Positions 9,251-18,362 of a DNA stretch of 64,000 nucleotides are shown here, piece by piece. The stretch's first letter is position 1, and each line of letters starts with the position of its first letter. The stretch lies in NCBI GenBank assembly GCA_028278125.1, contig JANQEY010000074.1, positions 1 through 64,000 on the forward strand. The letters are read 5' to 3'. The translations under genes were made by a program, and so were the position numbers. This stretch comes from a bacterium. Lineage in GTDB: Bacteria; Electryoneota; Electryoneia; Electryoneales; Electryoneaceae. A model generated the notes under the pieces. That model was not told the origin of the DNA. It ran no database searches and was given only the letters and a program-made list of their open reading frames with translations.

Positions 9251-9805
9251 ATGCATGCGGGCTCTGTAAACAGCCGACACGAAGCGAGAGAGAGAGCGCT
9301 TCAGGTTCTTTATGCAGTAGAAATAGGTGAACACAATCCCCGTCTGGCTTGTGACGATCTCCTGAACGGTGGTGAGGAACGTTATATCGAGTTTGCTCGT
9401 CAACTTGTTCTCCTCACAGTAAAACACCGCGAAGAGATGAATGAACTGATCAGGGAACGTGCACAAAAATGGGATCTTGATCGTATCGCCCTGATAGACC
9501 GGCTGGTGCTGCGTTTAGCGCTCAGCGAACTTTTCCATATCAGCGATGTCCCCCCCAAGGTAACTATTAATGAAGCTATCGAAATAGCCAAGGCATACAG
9601 TACTGACCAGTCGGGCAGATTCATCAATGGTATCCTTGATGCGTTATTTAATGAGTATGAAGAAAAAATTCTGGATATAAAAAGCGTGCTAGATAAACCA
9701 TCAGCAGATGGCGATGGAAAAGAGGCCGGTAAACCTGCGAAAAAGGCACGCAAGAAAAAAACTTTGAAACAGGATCAGGCGGAGGACAATCCTCCCGGAG
9801 AATAA
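9251..9805 (+). CDS. nusB: Transcription antitermination factor NusB
   Basis: 184 residues. The all-helical NusB domain occupies about 8-140: R-H-E-A-R-E-R-A-L-Q-V-L-Y-A at the N-terminus, D-R-I-A-L-I-D-R-L-V-L-R-L-A, P-P-K-V-T-I-N-E-A-I-E-I-A-K-A-Y and G-R-F-I-N-G-I-L-D-A. NusB with S10/NusE binds boxA RNA during rRNA transcription. It is longer than the usual 130-160 residues because of a C-terminal tail rich in Lys/Ala and charged residues (K-K-A-R-K-K-K), probably disordered and RNA-binding. TTGGAG precedes the ATG. It is followed closely by the metallophosphoesterase gene. Confidence 0.95.
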   Translation: MHAGSVNSRHEARERALQVLYAVEIGEHNPRLACDDLLNGGEERYIEFARQLVLLTVKHREEMNELIRERAQKWDLDRIALIDRLVLRLALSELFHISDVPPKVTINEAIEIAKAYSTDQSGRFINGILDALFNEYEEKILDIKSVLDKPSADGDGKEAGKPAKKARKKKTLKQDQAEDNPPGE

Positions 9806-9819
9806 AAAACCTCCCGAAA

Positions 9820-10515
9820 ATGCCGGAAGGGAAGCTTGATTTGCTGTACGCGATAATTTCCGACATCCATGGAAACCTTCACGCACTTGAAGCTGTGCTG
9901 GAGAATATCAAGATGGATAATGCCGACCGTGTAATCTGTCTTGGTGACCTGGTTGGATATGGTGCATATCCGAATGAAGTAATATCTCTCACCAGAGAAA
10001 TTTCAGACGTAATCCTCGCCGGTAATCACGATCATGCAGCTGTAGGGCTTACAGATATTACTATCTTCAACCAGTATGCTTTTAATGCCGCTGTCTGGAC
10101 TCGTGATAAACTGAGCGATGATAATACGAGGTTTCTTAAACAAATCCCCTTTACACACTCGGAATCAGACCTGATTTTCGCCCACGCAACACCTATTTAC
10201 CCGGAAAAATGGCTTTATGTATTCTCTAACACGGACGCCGCAGATGTTATGGAGCAGACGGAATACGGCACGGCATTTATCGGGCACAGCCACGTCCCGT
10301 TCGATTACCGCACCAGGTATGGGCGCCTGATTAATGTGGGTTCTGTTGGTCAGCCACGTGACGGTGATCCACGTGCAGCGTATTGCCTCTACGATTCAGA
10401 TAGCGGGGAAGCACGATTGTACAGGGTAGAGTACGACAAAGTAGCTGCCGGAGATGCAATTCGTGACGCCGGGCTTCCAGAGTTTCTTGCAGATCGTCTT
10501 TCCATGGGTAGATAA
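9820..10515 (+). CDS. Calcineurin-like metallophosphoesterase (YfcE/MJ0936-type)
   Basis: About 230 residues with the full dimetal signature: S-D-I-H-G-N, G-D-L-V-G-Y-G, G-N-H-D-H-A and G-H-S-H-V-P. It matches short stand-alone phosphodiesterases and likely hydrolyses phosphodiesters or nucleotide derivatives in the cytoplasm; the natural substrate cannot be told. The ATG at 9820 is given, but GGAAGGGAAG lies just inside the gene and the TTG at 9841 would have better spacing, so the protein may be seven residues shorter. It is 14 bp from nusB, so cotranscription is likely. Confidence 0.87.
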   Translation: MPEGKLDLLYAIISDIHGNLHALEAVLENIKMDNADRVICLGDLVGYGAYPNEVISLTREISDVILAGNHDHAAVGLTDITIFNQYAFNAAVWTRDKLSDDNTRFLKQIPFTHSESDLIFAHATPIYPEKWLYVFSNTDAADVMEQTEYGTAFIGHSHVPFDYRTRYGRLINVGSVGQPRDGDPRAAYCLYDSDSGEARLYRVEYDKVAAGDAIRDAGLPEFLADRLSMGR

Positions 10516-10639
10516 ATATTTCCCTATTTAGTAAAAGATTGACAGCCTTCTCTCCTTTGGTTGTATCCCGTATTAATATTTATTTAGTTTATATAGACAG
10601 AAACTAAATCATACTTTACAGACCAATCAGGAGTATCTC

Positions 10640-11500
10640 ATGAAATTCCGGATTTTTACCCTCATTTTACTGCTGGTAAGTTTGACATTTCTCATTAGCT
10701 GCAGTGATGATGATGATAAGGATATAATCTCGATTTCATCTACTACCATGTATCCAATGGAAATCGGGAATACATGGGAATACAGGACAGTCATCAGCAG
10801 AGAGACACTTAATCCTGCTGATTCAGTTGTAATCAGTGACTGTACCTGGGTGTCGGAAGAAAGGTTTATTGTATCAATAGAAGATGTTGATGTCCTTGAA
10901 GACAGCCTGCCGGCTTATAGATTTACAACTGAGTTTTTTGAAGGTAACGATTTTATCGACAAAGGCTACCATTGGTATCGACAGGAAGATGATGGTTTAA
11001 GTTTATGCCAATATGCGTCAATAACCGGATCTGTAACTCCAAAACGTAATCCCAGCGAACTCAGGTTCAACAATCAATCCTTCAGCTCAATAGAAAATCT
11101 AATCTTCTTCTCTTTCACCGGACTGTGTTCTTTCGAAGAGGATAGTATAGTCTATTTTATTGATCCACCGGAACTCACATATCCCCACCCGGTCGAGGTA
11201 GGATACCAGTGGGGAGATAGTCCAGCAATCGGAAAAACTGTCTATAAAAAAGAAAACATAGAAGTTGAAGCAGGCTGGTTTGAATCCTATGTAATAGAAA
11301 CCCAACATTTTATCGGTCAGCTTGACGAGTGTTATGAAGAGGATTATATCTATGACTGGTTCAGTTCAAAAGGTTTGTTGAAACGTAGCGTTGGTGGATT
11401 GGTCAAAGAATATAGTGAACAGGCTGAATTTCTTGGGCTTTATCGTCTAAAGCTGGACCACGAGTTAATTGAATACTCGATCAATCAGTTAGTAGACTAA
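10640..11500 (+). CDS. Putative lipoprotein, unknown function
   Basis: 286 residues. A lipoprotein signal peptide with lipobox L-I-S-C at about residues 18-21 is followed by the acidic stretch S-D-D-D-D-K-D. The mature part has many aromatic and acidic residues, begins with Y-P-M-E-I-G-N-T-W-E-Y (a start common in FCB lipoproteins of unknown role), and looks beta-rich. AGGAG precedes the ATG. It is flanked by non-coding DNA and ends at a good terminator, so it is probably monocistronic. No specific family recognised. Confidence 0.75.
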   Translation: MKFRIFTLILLLVSLTFLISCSDDDDKDIISISSTTMYPMEIGNTWEYRTVISRETLNPADSVVISDCTWVSEERFIVSIEDVDVLEDSLPAYRFTTEFFEGNDFIDKGYHWYRQEDDGLSLCQYASITGSVTPKRNPSELRFNNQSFSSIENLIFFSFTGLCSFEEDSIVYFIDPPELTYPHPVEVGYQWGDSPAIGKTVYKKENIEVEAGWFESYVIETQHFIGQLDECYEEDYIYDWFSSKGLLKRSVGGLVKEYSEQAEFLGLYRLKLDHELIEYSINQLVD

Positions 11501-11522
11501 ATACTGATGGGTCTATATTCCA

Positions 11523-11560
11523 GGGGTGCTCAACTGGCTAACTGAGTACCCCAGGTTTTT
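11523..11560 (+). terminator. Rho-independent terminator after the lipoprotein gene
   Basis: GGGGTGCTCA at 11523-11532 pairs with TGAGTACCCC at 11543-11552 (one G-T wobble), followed by AGG and five T. It lies 22 bp past the stop at 11500. Confidence 0.8.
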
Positions 11561-11765
11561 CATTTAAAAACATTCTATATCTCCAGAGCCGTATCTGGCA
11601 ATTATTTTTTATTTCTCGCCGAAGATATTGACTCATTTCGCTTGCCAATTATCTTAGACATAACCGTTCGATTTACCACCGAGGCCGCCATGAAAGATTG
11701 TTATCCAATTATTATCTTATTAATTAATACTTAACAGGATACCCTGTCAAAAAGGAGTGTGTAAA

Positions 11766-12620
11766 ATGGATTCAATTAAAATCCTTTCATGGAATGTTGA
11801 GCACTTCAAAACTGCCAAACAAACTGAAGTGGCAAAGATAATACAGAGTTATGCTCCTGATGTGTTTGGTATCTATGAAGTGGAAGCCGCTGCCATCTAC
11901 GATTTTATGATTCAACATTTCCCGAATTATTCAGTATTTATTACTGAGGGTCAACAAACCCAGGAAATACTTGTTGCCTGTAACAACAGGTTCGAGGGAA
12001 TTAAGTTTCAACAGAAAAAGGAATTCAAGTCCGGCAATCCCAGGCTTCGTCCGGGAGCTTTCCTGACGTTTAAATACCCGGGAAAAGATCAGTATAATTT
12101 CCTCTTCTTACATACTGATTCAGGAACATCAGCGGTCGATTTTGGAAATCGGACCGAGATGTTTGACCATTCCTATAACTTGAAAAGAGCGTTGGATCAT
12201 GCAGCAGGCAAGCCAACCAATTTTCTCATAATGGGTGATTTAAATACGATGGGATTAAAATATCCAAGACCATATAAAGCTGATAAAATTGCCGAGACAC
12301 CCGAGGAACTGGAATACCTGGATTTCCACGCTTACCGTAAAGCCGGTAGATCAGCGAGAAAAAAGATACTGCCAAAACTTCGTCGTTTAACTAAACCCGC
12401 AGGTACTTTTTATGGTAAAAGCTATGGTATGGTAGACCTGGACCATATTATCGCTTCCGATCACCTCCAGTTTGAACCGCAGGATAATTTTGGTGAAACG
12501 GATCAACATGAAATCAGGCTGGACGGCTGGCGGAAGCATCTTGGCGATAAGGCTAAAATCGAGAAATACTGCAATGATATTTCCGATCACTGCTTGCTGT
12601 TTTGTGAATTGAAGGTGTAG
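11766..12620 (+). CDS. Endonuclease/exonuclease/phosphatase (EEP) family protein
   Basis: 284 residues of the EEP (DNase I-like) fold: S-W-N-V-E-H at the N-terminus (Asn of the active site), I-Y-E-V-E (metal-binding Glu), L-F-L-H-T-D-S-G, M-G-D-L-N-T-M (catalytic Asp/Asn) and I-S-D-H-C-L at the C-terminus (Asp-His pair). The fold covers nucleases, sphingomyelinases and phosphatases. No signal peptide, so probably cytoplasmic. The ATG at 11766 is preferred over the GTG at 11757 because AAGGAG at 11752-11757 is then at ideal distance. The substrate is not predictable; the sphingolipid genes are far away and give no support for a sphingomyelinase role. Confidence 0.8.
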   Translation: MDSIKILSWNVEHFKTAKQTEVAKIIQSYAPDVFGIYEVEAAAIYDFMIQHFPNYSVFITEGQQTQEILVACNNRFEGIKFQQKKEFKSGNPRLRPGAFLTFKYPGKDQYNFLFLHTDSGTSAVDFGNRTEMFDHSYNLKRALDHAAGKPTNFLIMGDLNTMGLKYPRPYKADKIAETPEELEYLDFHAYRKAGRSARKKILPKLRRLTKPAGTFYGKSYGMVDLDHIIASDHLQFEPQDNFGETDQHEIRLDGWRKHLGDKAKIEKYCNDISDHCLLFCELKV

Positions 12621-12643
12621 TTCTGCTAGATGGCAACTACTTG

Positions 12644-13486
12644 TTATTTTTCTACAAGTTCATAAAGCCGTCTTAAATCTTCCGCATACCCCTCTTCACC
12701 CAATGGCGTTTCGAGGATGGCGGGAATATCCGCAAATCTTTGGTCATTGACGAGAAACCTGAAAGGCTCAAGTCCAAGTAGCCCGTCGCCTATCTGGTCA
12801 TGACGGTCTACGCGACTTCCCAACGGTTTTTTTGTATCATTCAGGTGGAACACTTCAAGTCGGTCCAAGCCGATTACCGAATCGAATTTATCCCAGCTTT
12901 CTTTGTAAGATGATTCTGTTGTCAGGTCATACCCGGCGGAATTGGCGTGGCATGTATCAAAGCAAACAGCCAGGCGTTCATTCTCTTTCGTCAGTTCGAT
13001 CATCTGTGCTATTTGCTCGAAAGTGTAACCAAGATTTGTTCCCTGGCCAGCGGTTATTTCGAGGGCAATTTTTGATTTATAACCGGGTAACCGTTTGTGA
13101 ATTTCATCAAGCGATTCGGCAATCTTCTTTATCCCCCACTCTTCTCCCTCCTTCAGGTGGCTGCCGGGATGAACAACTACATGTGAGAGATCAAGTTTTT
13201 CAGCTCTTTCAACTTCTTCTTGAAGTGAGTTTAATGATTTTTCCAGTTTTTCCGGATCAGGTGCACAGAGGTTTATCAGGTAAGAATCATGGCTGACGGC
13301 ATGGGTGATGCCATGTTTTTTTATTTCGGCATGCCAGTTAGTTATCTCTTCTTCAGCCAACGGTTTTGCTACCCACTGACGCTGATTCTTGGTAAAAATC
13401 GCCATTGCTTTTATATCAAGTTTTGCGGCGTTTGCCGGGGCTTTATCCACCCCACCCGCCGTAGAAACGTGTGCGCCTAATATCAT
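12644..13486 (-). CDS. nfo: Endonuclease IV (deoxyribonuclease IV), AP endonuclease
   Basis: 280 residues, typical length. It has the TIM-barrel zinc ligands of the family: H-V-S at the N-terminus, V-S-H-D-S-Y, V-V-H-P-G-S-H, L-E-I-T-A-G-Q-G, C-F-D-T-C-H, H-L-N-D-T-K-K-P-L-G-S, D-R-H-D-Q-I-G-D-G and I-L-E-T-P. The enzyme cuts the phosphodiester backbone 5' to abasic sites in base excision repair, using three zinc ions. It is the last gene of a minus-strand group with the exporter, Pcm and GT2 genes, with 14 bp to its upstream neighbour. C-H-A-N-S-A-G differs slightly from the more common C-H-A-F-A-A-G; metal ligands are unaffected. Confidence 0.95.
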   Translation of the reverse strand: MILGAHVSTAGGVDKAPANAAKLDIKAMAIFTKNQRQWVAKPLAEEEITNWHAEIKKHGITHAVSHDSYLINLCAPDPEKLEKSLNSLQEEVERAEKLDLSHVVVHPGSHLKEGEEWGIKKIAESLDEIHKRLPGYKSKIALEITAGQGTNLGYTFEQIAQMIELTKENERLAVCFDTCHANSAGYDLTTESSYKESWDKFDSVIGLDRLEVFHLNDTKKPLGSRVDRHDQIGDGLLGLEPFRFLVNDQRFADIPAILETPLGEEGYAEDLRRLYELVEK

Positions 13487-13500
13487 TATTCAACTCTCTT

Positions 13501-14004
13501 TCAGATAAATACTTTTGCAATTCCTACCACTCCGAGTGTGGCAAGTGTGACGACAACCGACGCCAGGCATACCCCGATAAACACACAAAACATTGCCGGC
13601 CAGAAACGAACCCCAAAGAGGAAGGCAGCAACTGATCCAGTCCACGCTCCTGTGACCGGAAGAGGAATTCCCACGAACAGGATCAAACCGATCGCCTTGT
13701 ATCTCTCGATGGTCTTACTGCGTTTTCGTGTACGGGCGAAAAGCCATTGGAAAAACCTGTCGAATACACTCCATCGTGAGAGGAAATTCGAGACTGGCCC
13801 GAGTAGTAATAATATAAATGGTACCGGTACCAGGTTTCCGAGGATTGCCAGGGGAACTGCTGTCATCCAGTCAAGGTCGCCAAGTGTTAACGCCCAAGGG
13901 ATAGCGCCTCTCAATTCAGCGATTGGAAGCATTGCTATTATTACTGTAATTATTTCGGAGGGGCTACCCTGAAAATGTTCTGCTATTCGTCCTGCGATGT
14001 CCAT
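13501..14004 (-). CDS. Small multidrug export family membrane protein (COG2426)
   Basis: 167 residues with about four transmembrane helices and the family motif P-I-A-E-L-R-G-A-I-P-W-A near the N-terminus, followed by L-G-N-L-V-P-V-P-F and G-I-P-L-P-V-T-G-A-W-T-G. The family name comes from an early drug-export report; real function is poorly established. The ATG at 14004 is chosen because GGGAG precedes it; an extension to 14037 adds eleven hydrophilic residues. It overlaps the end of pcm by 22 bp, suggesting translational coupling. Confidence 0.82.
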   Translation of the reverse strand: MDIAGRIAEHFQGSPSEIITVIIAMLPIAELRGAIPWALTLGDLDWMTAVPLAILGNLVPVPFILLLLGPVSNFLSRWSVFDRFFQWLFARTRKRSKTIERYKAIGLILFVGIPLPVTGAWTGSVAAFLFGVRFWPAMFCVFIGVCLASVVVTLATLGVVGIAKVFI

Positions 14005-14633
14005 CCGCCACTCCCTACCAGTGGTACAAAAATACATCCGCCTTTTGAATGTACCACGGGTTTCCCATCCTGTTTAGTTATAAGTTTAAGGTCCTGTACT
14101 CTTCGCGGTCCAATCGGGATCACCAGTTTCCCAGCTTCAGCCAACTGATCAGTGATACTGATCGGGGCGGCCGGGGTTCCAGCTGTGACCATAATACATT
14201 CATATGGTGCAAACTCACGCCATCCCAGGGTACCGTCTCCAACCTTATGAAGAATATTCGTGATATCCATCTTCTCCAGCCGGTCCTGTGCGGTTTTAGC
14301 CAGGCCGGTAATCCGTTCTACAGTAAAAACCTTGGTTGCCAGTTTTGCGAGAATAGCCGCCTGGTACCCCGAACCGGTTCCTATTTCCAGAACCTTTTCT
14401 TTGCCGGTCAGTTCAAGGAGTTCTGTCATCCGGGCAACCATATATGGTTGCGAGATGGTCTGTCCATTTCCGATGGGCAACGGAACATCTTCATAAGCCC
14501 TGGCTCGTAAATTTGGCGGGACAAACTGGTGACGTTTTACTTCACCAATCGCTTCCAGGACTCTATCGTCCCGGATCCCCTTTACCCTGAGGGACTGAAC
14601 CAACTCTTCACGTGCCAGCTGGTAATTGATCAC
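13983..14633 (-). CDS. pcm: Protein-L-isoaspartate O-methyltransferase
   Basis: About 216 residues. It shows R-H-Q-F-V-P, A-Y-E-D-V-P-L-P-I-G-N-G-Q-T-I-S-Q-P-Y and the SAM-binding motif V-L-E-I-G-T-G-S-G-Y-Q-A-A. It methylates isoaspartyl residues in aged proteins to start their repair. The GTG at 14633 overlaps the TGA of the upstream GT2 gene as GTGA, a classic coupled start; a TTG at 14654 would add seven residues. Motifs for the catalytic loop are complete. Confidence 0.93.
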   Translation of the reverse strand: MINYQLAREELVQSLRVKGIRDDRVLEAIGEVKRHQFVPPNLRARAYEDVPLPIGNGQTISQPYMVARMTELLELTGKEKVLEIGTGSGYQAAILAKLATKVFTVERITGLAKTAQDRLEKMDITNILHKVGDGTLGWREFAPYECIMVTAGTPAAPISITDQLAEAGKLVIPIGPRRVQDLKLITKQDGKPVVHSKGGCIFVPLVGSGGWTSQDE

Positions 14634-15328
14634 GGTTTCACCACTGTTAAACAAATCATCCTGATAAATCTTAAAGTATCCGCAAATGGCTTCATAGAGC
14701 TCACTGTCGAAGAATTATATATAGTTTTTATCGGTAAAAATGCTATCCTTGTACGTCGCCATGCCATTCGTAGAAGCAATTCACTCTCGAAAGCATACCC
14801 GTCTTCCCTCCACTGAATATCAGGAATTCCGGCCAACCTCACAAGACGATAACCGCACTGGCTGTCCGGGATATACCTGCCCGCCAGGCGTGATATTATT
14901 TTACTTGTAATTTTGTTGGAGAGTTTCCTCTCGTGCGGCATGTTACTTTGAACAAAATCTCTTTTCCCGATGACAAGGTCCCATCTATCAAGTTCAGCAG
15001 CTCGAATGAACTTTGCCAACTCTTTAGTATCGTGCTGACCATCAGCATCCAGGGTTATCGCCCATTTTATTCCCTCTCGTTTCCAGAAATCAAATCCTGA
15101 TCTTAAAGCCGCGCCTTTGCCGCTGTTCGAAGATTGTCTCAGGAACTGAACCTGGAATCTAGCAGCAATAACCGAGGGAGTATTCACACCTGAGGTATTA
15201 CTGCCGTCATCAACTACTAAGACATGATCCGGTGAAATAAAACGGCACACACCTTCCAGGACATGTGGCAATTGCTGAACATGGTTAAATACTGGAATTA
15301 TTACAGCGATTTTTTTATTCACGCTCAA
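14630..15328 (-). CDS. Glycosyltransferase family 2 (polyprenyl-phosphate sugar synthase-like)
   Basis: 232 residues of the GT-A fold: V-I-I-P-V-F-N, V-V-D-D-G-S, N-S-G-K-G-A-A-L-R-S-G-F and the D-A-D-G-Q-H metal site, then D-S-Q-C-G-Y-R-L at the end of the catalytic domain. This arrangement matches DPM1/UgtP-type enzymes that move a sugar from a nucleotide donor to polyprenyl phosphate. Such a product could supply the GT-C enzyme at 4148, but the genes are not linked. TTG start at 15328 with a possible GTG start two codons in. It is the first gene of the GT2-pcm-exporter-nfo group. Confidence 0.87.
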   Translation of the reverse strand: MSVNKKIAVIIPVFNHVQQLPHVLEGVCRFISPDHVLVVDDGSNTSGVNTPSVIAARFQVQFLRQSSNSGKGAALRSGFDFWKREGIKWAITLDADGQHDTKELAKFIRAAELDRWDLVIGKRDFVQSNMPHERKLSNKITSKIISRLAGRYIPDSQCGYRLVRLAGIPDIQWREDGYAFESELLLRMAWRRTRIAFLPIKTIYNSSTVSSMKPFADTLRFIRMICLTVVKP

Positions 15329-15410
15329 AGTTACAACCTGGCAGAGATTGTCGCAACGTGATAAAATTTAGATTTAAATAACGAAGGGATTTCAGCTATA
15401 TCTGGCAGGA

Positions 15411-17114
15411 TCAATTGTCGGGAATATACAGGGAGAATAATGTACCTTCGCCGGTTTCCGTCTTTAAGGTTAACCTGAACCCGGACTGTTCAACTGCTTT
15501 TTTCACGGTATAGAGGCCGATACCGGTTCCTGACGGTTCCTGGCCGGGATCATCCGGTTTACGCTTGGTCGTGAAGAACGGTTCATAGAGAATATCTCTA
15601 TGTTCCTCAGCAATTCCAGGACCGTTGTCACGAATTGTAATTTCAACTTCCCTGTCGACCTGTTTGGTGGAAACCCAGATGGCGGGATCTTTACAGCTCC
15701 ATAATGCGTCCACAGCGTTTCTCAGGAGGTTACCAAATATCTGTGATACATCACCGTATCGGCAGAACACTTCTCCCAGGTGCGGATCGAGATCTTCCTG
15801 GAGTGTCACACGTTTAAATCCCTTGTAAACCTTTAGACTTTCCAGTTCATCCCGGACAACGGCGTTAATCGCAACATTGGTTTTCTGCCGGATATGTTCA
15901 CGCATGGTTTTCCGGGTGAGGTTCTGGATCAGCTCCTGCATCCGAAGCGCGCTGTTAAGGATCTGGGTAATATGTTCATCATCAGGGTTTTTACGGAGAG
16001 CTATATCAGAATAGCCAATAATGGCCGTGAGGGGTCCGTTAAGGTTATGAGCAATACCTGCTGTCATCAATCCAATGGTTGCCAGGCGGCTTTCATCCAT
16101 CAGCTTGAGTTCAAGGTTTTGACGTTCCTGGTTTACTCTGTCCAGCTCCTCTTTCCTGCGCCAGATTTCCTTTTCAAGTAGCTGGGAACGGTTACGGATC
16201 TCCTCGGTAAGGAAATAACTGGAGATGGCCGCGGCGGCCTGGTAAGCAATCAGTTCCAGTTCCCGAATCTGTCGCAGGTTCGGACGTTTTCCGCTCCTGG
16301 GCTGGTCAACTGAAAAATAACCAAGGAACATCTCACCACTCTCGATGGGTACCAGGAGAAAATCTTCCGCACGCCATGATTCCTCCTCAATTCCCATATC
16401 CCATCCGAAAAACACACGTTTTTTCGACCAGGGATGATCGGCTTCAGCTGGAATAAAGAAACTGTTGGAGACACGGTACTCATCGCGATACCAGCTTAAC
16501 TGGCTCTTGGGCATAATGGGACGTTGAGGACGAGACACAACCTTTTCCACATGATCATCCGTAAACCCGACCATCACTTTCGGCCCGGTTAAACCTCGGT
16601 TGATATCCCGGATGCTGAGAAGTACCCGTCCCCAGCCGAGGTCATGATGAATAATCTCAGCCACTCTCTGCAGAATCTGTTCGATATCAGTCAGGTTGCG
16701 CAGTTCATCGCTGAATGCGAGAAGTGTTTCCTGGATAGCACCGTTTCTGCGGATAACCAGCAGGTCGCGTAAACGGGAAATTACGGCGTTTTCGGATTCG
16801 GTTTCTGCCAGCGCTCCAAAAGCGCCCGATGACCAGCATGATGAATAATCTTCTTCCGTTAAATCGCCATTGGCGAGAAAAACTACGGGAAACAGGTGTG
16901 GATCTTTATCTTCATGGAGTTGTTTAACCAGTTCACTTACGTCATTTCCTGCGCCGGGATGTTCTATCATCATCAGCGCAGACTTCTGCCTTTTAATTAT
17001 TTCAAACAAGTCATCGATGTTTTCGCAGAAAGAGACTTCCCCTTTACCAAGGGCTTGTTCCACCCTGGAAACCCACGGAGAATCATTGGAAAGCTGAGCG
17101 AGGAAAACCGACAT
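15411..17114 (-). CDS. Sensor histidine kinase with pseudo-receiver and GAF domains
   Basis: 567 residues, no transmembrane helix. Residues 1-120 resemble a degenerate response-regulator receiver, about 130-310 a GAF-like sensor, 310-350 a coiled coil, then HisKA with phospho-acceptor A-G-I-A-H-N-L-N-G-P-L and a HATPase domain with N-L-L-R-N-A-V-D-A-L, D-N-G-P-G-I and G-T-G-I-G-L-Y. The residue after the His is Asn where Glu or Asp is usual, which may reduce phosphatase activity. It is cytoplasmic and has no response regulator beside it. AGAGG precedes the ATG at 17114. A 280-bp spacer to the next gene shows nothing recognisable. Confidence 0.88.
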   Translation of the reverse strand: MSVFLAQLSNDSPWVSRVEQALGKGEVSFCENIDDLFEIIKRQKSALMMIEHPGAGNDVSELVKQLHEDKDPHLFPVVFLANGDLTEEDYSSCWSSGAFGALAETESENAVISRLRDLLVIRRNGAIQETLLAFSDELRNLTDIEQILQRVAEIIHHDLGWGRVLLSIRDINRGLTGPKVMVGFTDDHVEKVVSRPQRPIMPKSQLSWYRDEYRVSNSFFIPAEADHPWSKKRVFFGWDMGIEEESWRAEDFLLVPIESGEMFLGYFSVDQPRSGKRPNLRQIRELELIAYQAAAAISSYFLTEEIRNRSQLLEKEIWRRKEELDRVNQERQNLELKLMDESRLATIGLMTAGIAHNLNGPLTAIIGYSDIALRKNPDDEHITQILNSALRMQELIQNLTRKTMREHIRQKTNVAINAVVRDELESLKVYKGFKRVTLQEDLDPHLGEVFCRYGDVSQIFGNLLRNAVDALWSCKDPAIWVSTKQVDREVEITIRDNGPGIAEEHRDILYEPFFTTKRKPDDPGQEPSGTGIGLYTVKKAVEQSGFRLTLKTETGEGTLFSLYIPDN

Positions 17115-17394
17115 CTATTTAACCTCTAGTGGCAGAATTAAGAGAAGATACAACAAGCATCAGCTCGTGACAAGGAGCCCATTTTGAATCCAAAGGGATT
17201 AGGGATATTATTAATAACACAAAACTACCCTACTACTATTCTCGGCTACTAACTGCAATCTCTTAACTCCTATATAGAGCATAATTAAAGGAACTACTAT
17301 AATTCCTGCCGCGTAGCATGATATAGAGATTGATTTTATATTAAGCGTGGTGATTTGATATATTAAAGATGCAATTCCCGGATCTTCTTTCTAG

Positions 17395-18102
17395 ATGGGA
17401 CAAACGATGTTTATGCCAATTTTTGATCCAACATTCTTTCTTCTAATTCCAGCCCTGATCCTTGCTTTCTGGGCGCAGTCGAAAGTACAGAATACTTATA
17501 AGAAATACAGTCGTGTCCGTAACCTTTCCGGCCTGAATGGAGCACAAACCGCACGCCGAATCCTGGACAATTTTGGATTGCAGGACGTTAAGGTTGAAAA
17601 AGTTTCAGGATTGTTATCTGATCATTATGATCCTGTAAAAAAAGTGGTCAGGCTTTCGGAAACAAATTACGTTCAACCATCTGTTGCGGGACTTGCTGTC
17701 GCGGCACATGAATGCGGGCATGCTATTCAGCATTCCGAAGGCTATTCAGCCCTGAAATTACGTCATGCGATGGTCAAACCGGTCCAGATAGGAAGCTGGG
17801 CAGCGTTCCCACTGTTTCTCGTTGGCCTGTTTATGGCCAGCCCTGCAATGATGGATATCGGGATTATTTTGTTCAGCCTTGCTGTTTTGTTTCACATGGT
17901 GACATTACCTGTCGAATTTGACGCCAGTAAACGGGCGATACAGATTTTATCCACTGATGGGTATGTAAATCCTAATGAAGCATCCGATGCGAAGCGGGTT
18001 CTAGACGCGGCAGCATGGACATATGTAGCAGCAGCAACCATGGCTGCGTTGCAGCTGGTACGTCTTCTCCTGTTAAGAGGTATGATTGGTGGGGATGAGT
18101 AG
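17395..18102 (+). CDS. Zinc metallopeptidase, YugP/COG2738 family membrane protein
   Basis: 235 residues: an N-terminal transmembrane helix, the gluzincin motif A-A-H-E-C-G-H-A-I-Q-H at about residues 103-113, then two central hydrophobic helices and F-D-A-S-K-R-A as the family's third-ligand region, and a last hydrophobic segment. Such proteases sit in the cytoplasmic membrane with the active site inside; substrates are unknown. It stands alone between non-coding regions. Start at 17395 has no strong ribosome site; ATGs at 17407 and 17413 are possible alternatives. Confidence 0.87.
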   Translation: MGQTMFMPIFDPTFFLLIPALILAFWAQSKVQNTYKKYSRVRNLSGLNGAQTARRILDNFGLQDVKVEKVSGLLSDHYDPVKKVVRLSETNYVQPSVAGLAVAAHECGHAIQHSEGYSALKLRHAMVKPVQIGSWAAFPLFLVGLFMASPAMMDIGIILFSLAVLFHMVTLPVEFDASKRAIQILSTDGYVNPNEASDAKRVLDAAAWTYVAAATMAALQLVRLLLLRGMIGGDE

Positions 18103-18132
18103 TATCTTTCGAATATAGTAATTTGTAGAAAT

Positions 18133-18290
18133 GTAGCCCGGATTTATCTGCCTGTGGTTGATTGCGCATGCTGAGAATCCGGATTTTATATACATACCCC
18201 TGTTAGTGTAGCCCGGGTTGCGCATGGAGCGAACCCGGGTTTTTGTATGAATTTCCCGGATATCAGTCTAACGACTGACTATCCGGGCTA
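18133..18290. repeat. Cluster of GTAGCCCGGG-type hairpin repeats
   Basis: Three copies of a 'TAGCCCGG' theme lie here. CCCGGGTT at 18212-18219 pairs with AACCCGGG at 18232-18239 and is followed by five T, so it can act as a terminator for the peptidase gene. CCCGGATA at 18255-18262 pairs with TATCCGGG at 18280-18287, with an inner TCAGTC/GACTGA stem. Similar words recur at 55.5-55.9 and 56.3-56.6 kb, so this looks like a dispersed REP-like or palindromic repeat family in intergenic DNA. Confidence 0.65.
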
Positions 18291-18362
18291 CTCTACTATC
18301 AGTGCTTGCCCCCCCTTTGGCTGATTTATTTGTAATAGTGGAAAAACTTGGAATGTAGTCGT

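Noticed and set aside
11766..12620. EEP-family protein considered as a sphingomyelinase linked to the ceramide operon
   Set aside because: It has no signal peptide and lies over 30 kb from that operon; the fold alone does not specify the substrate.
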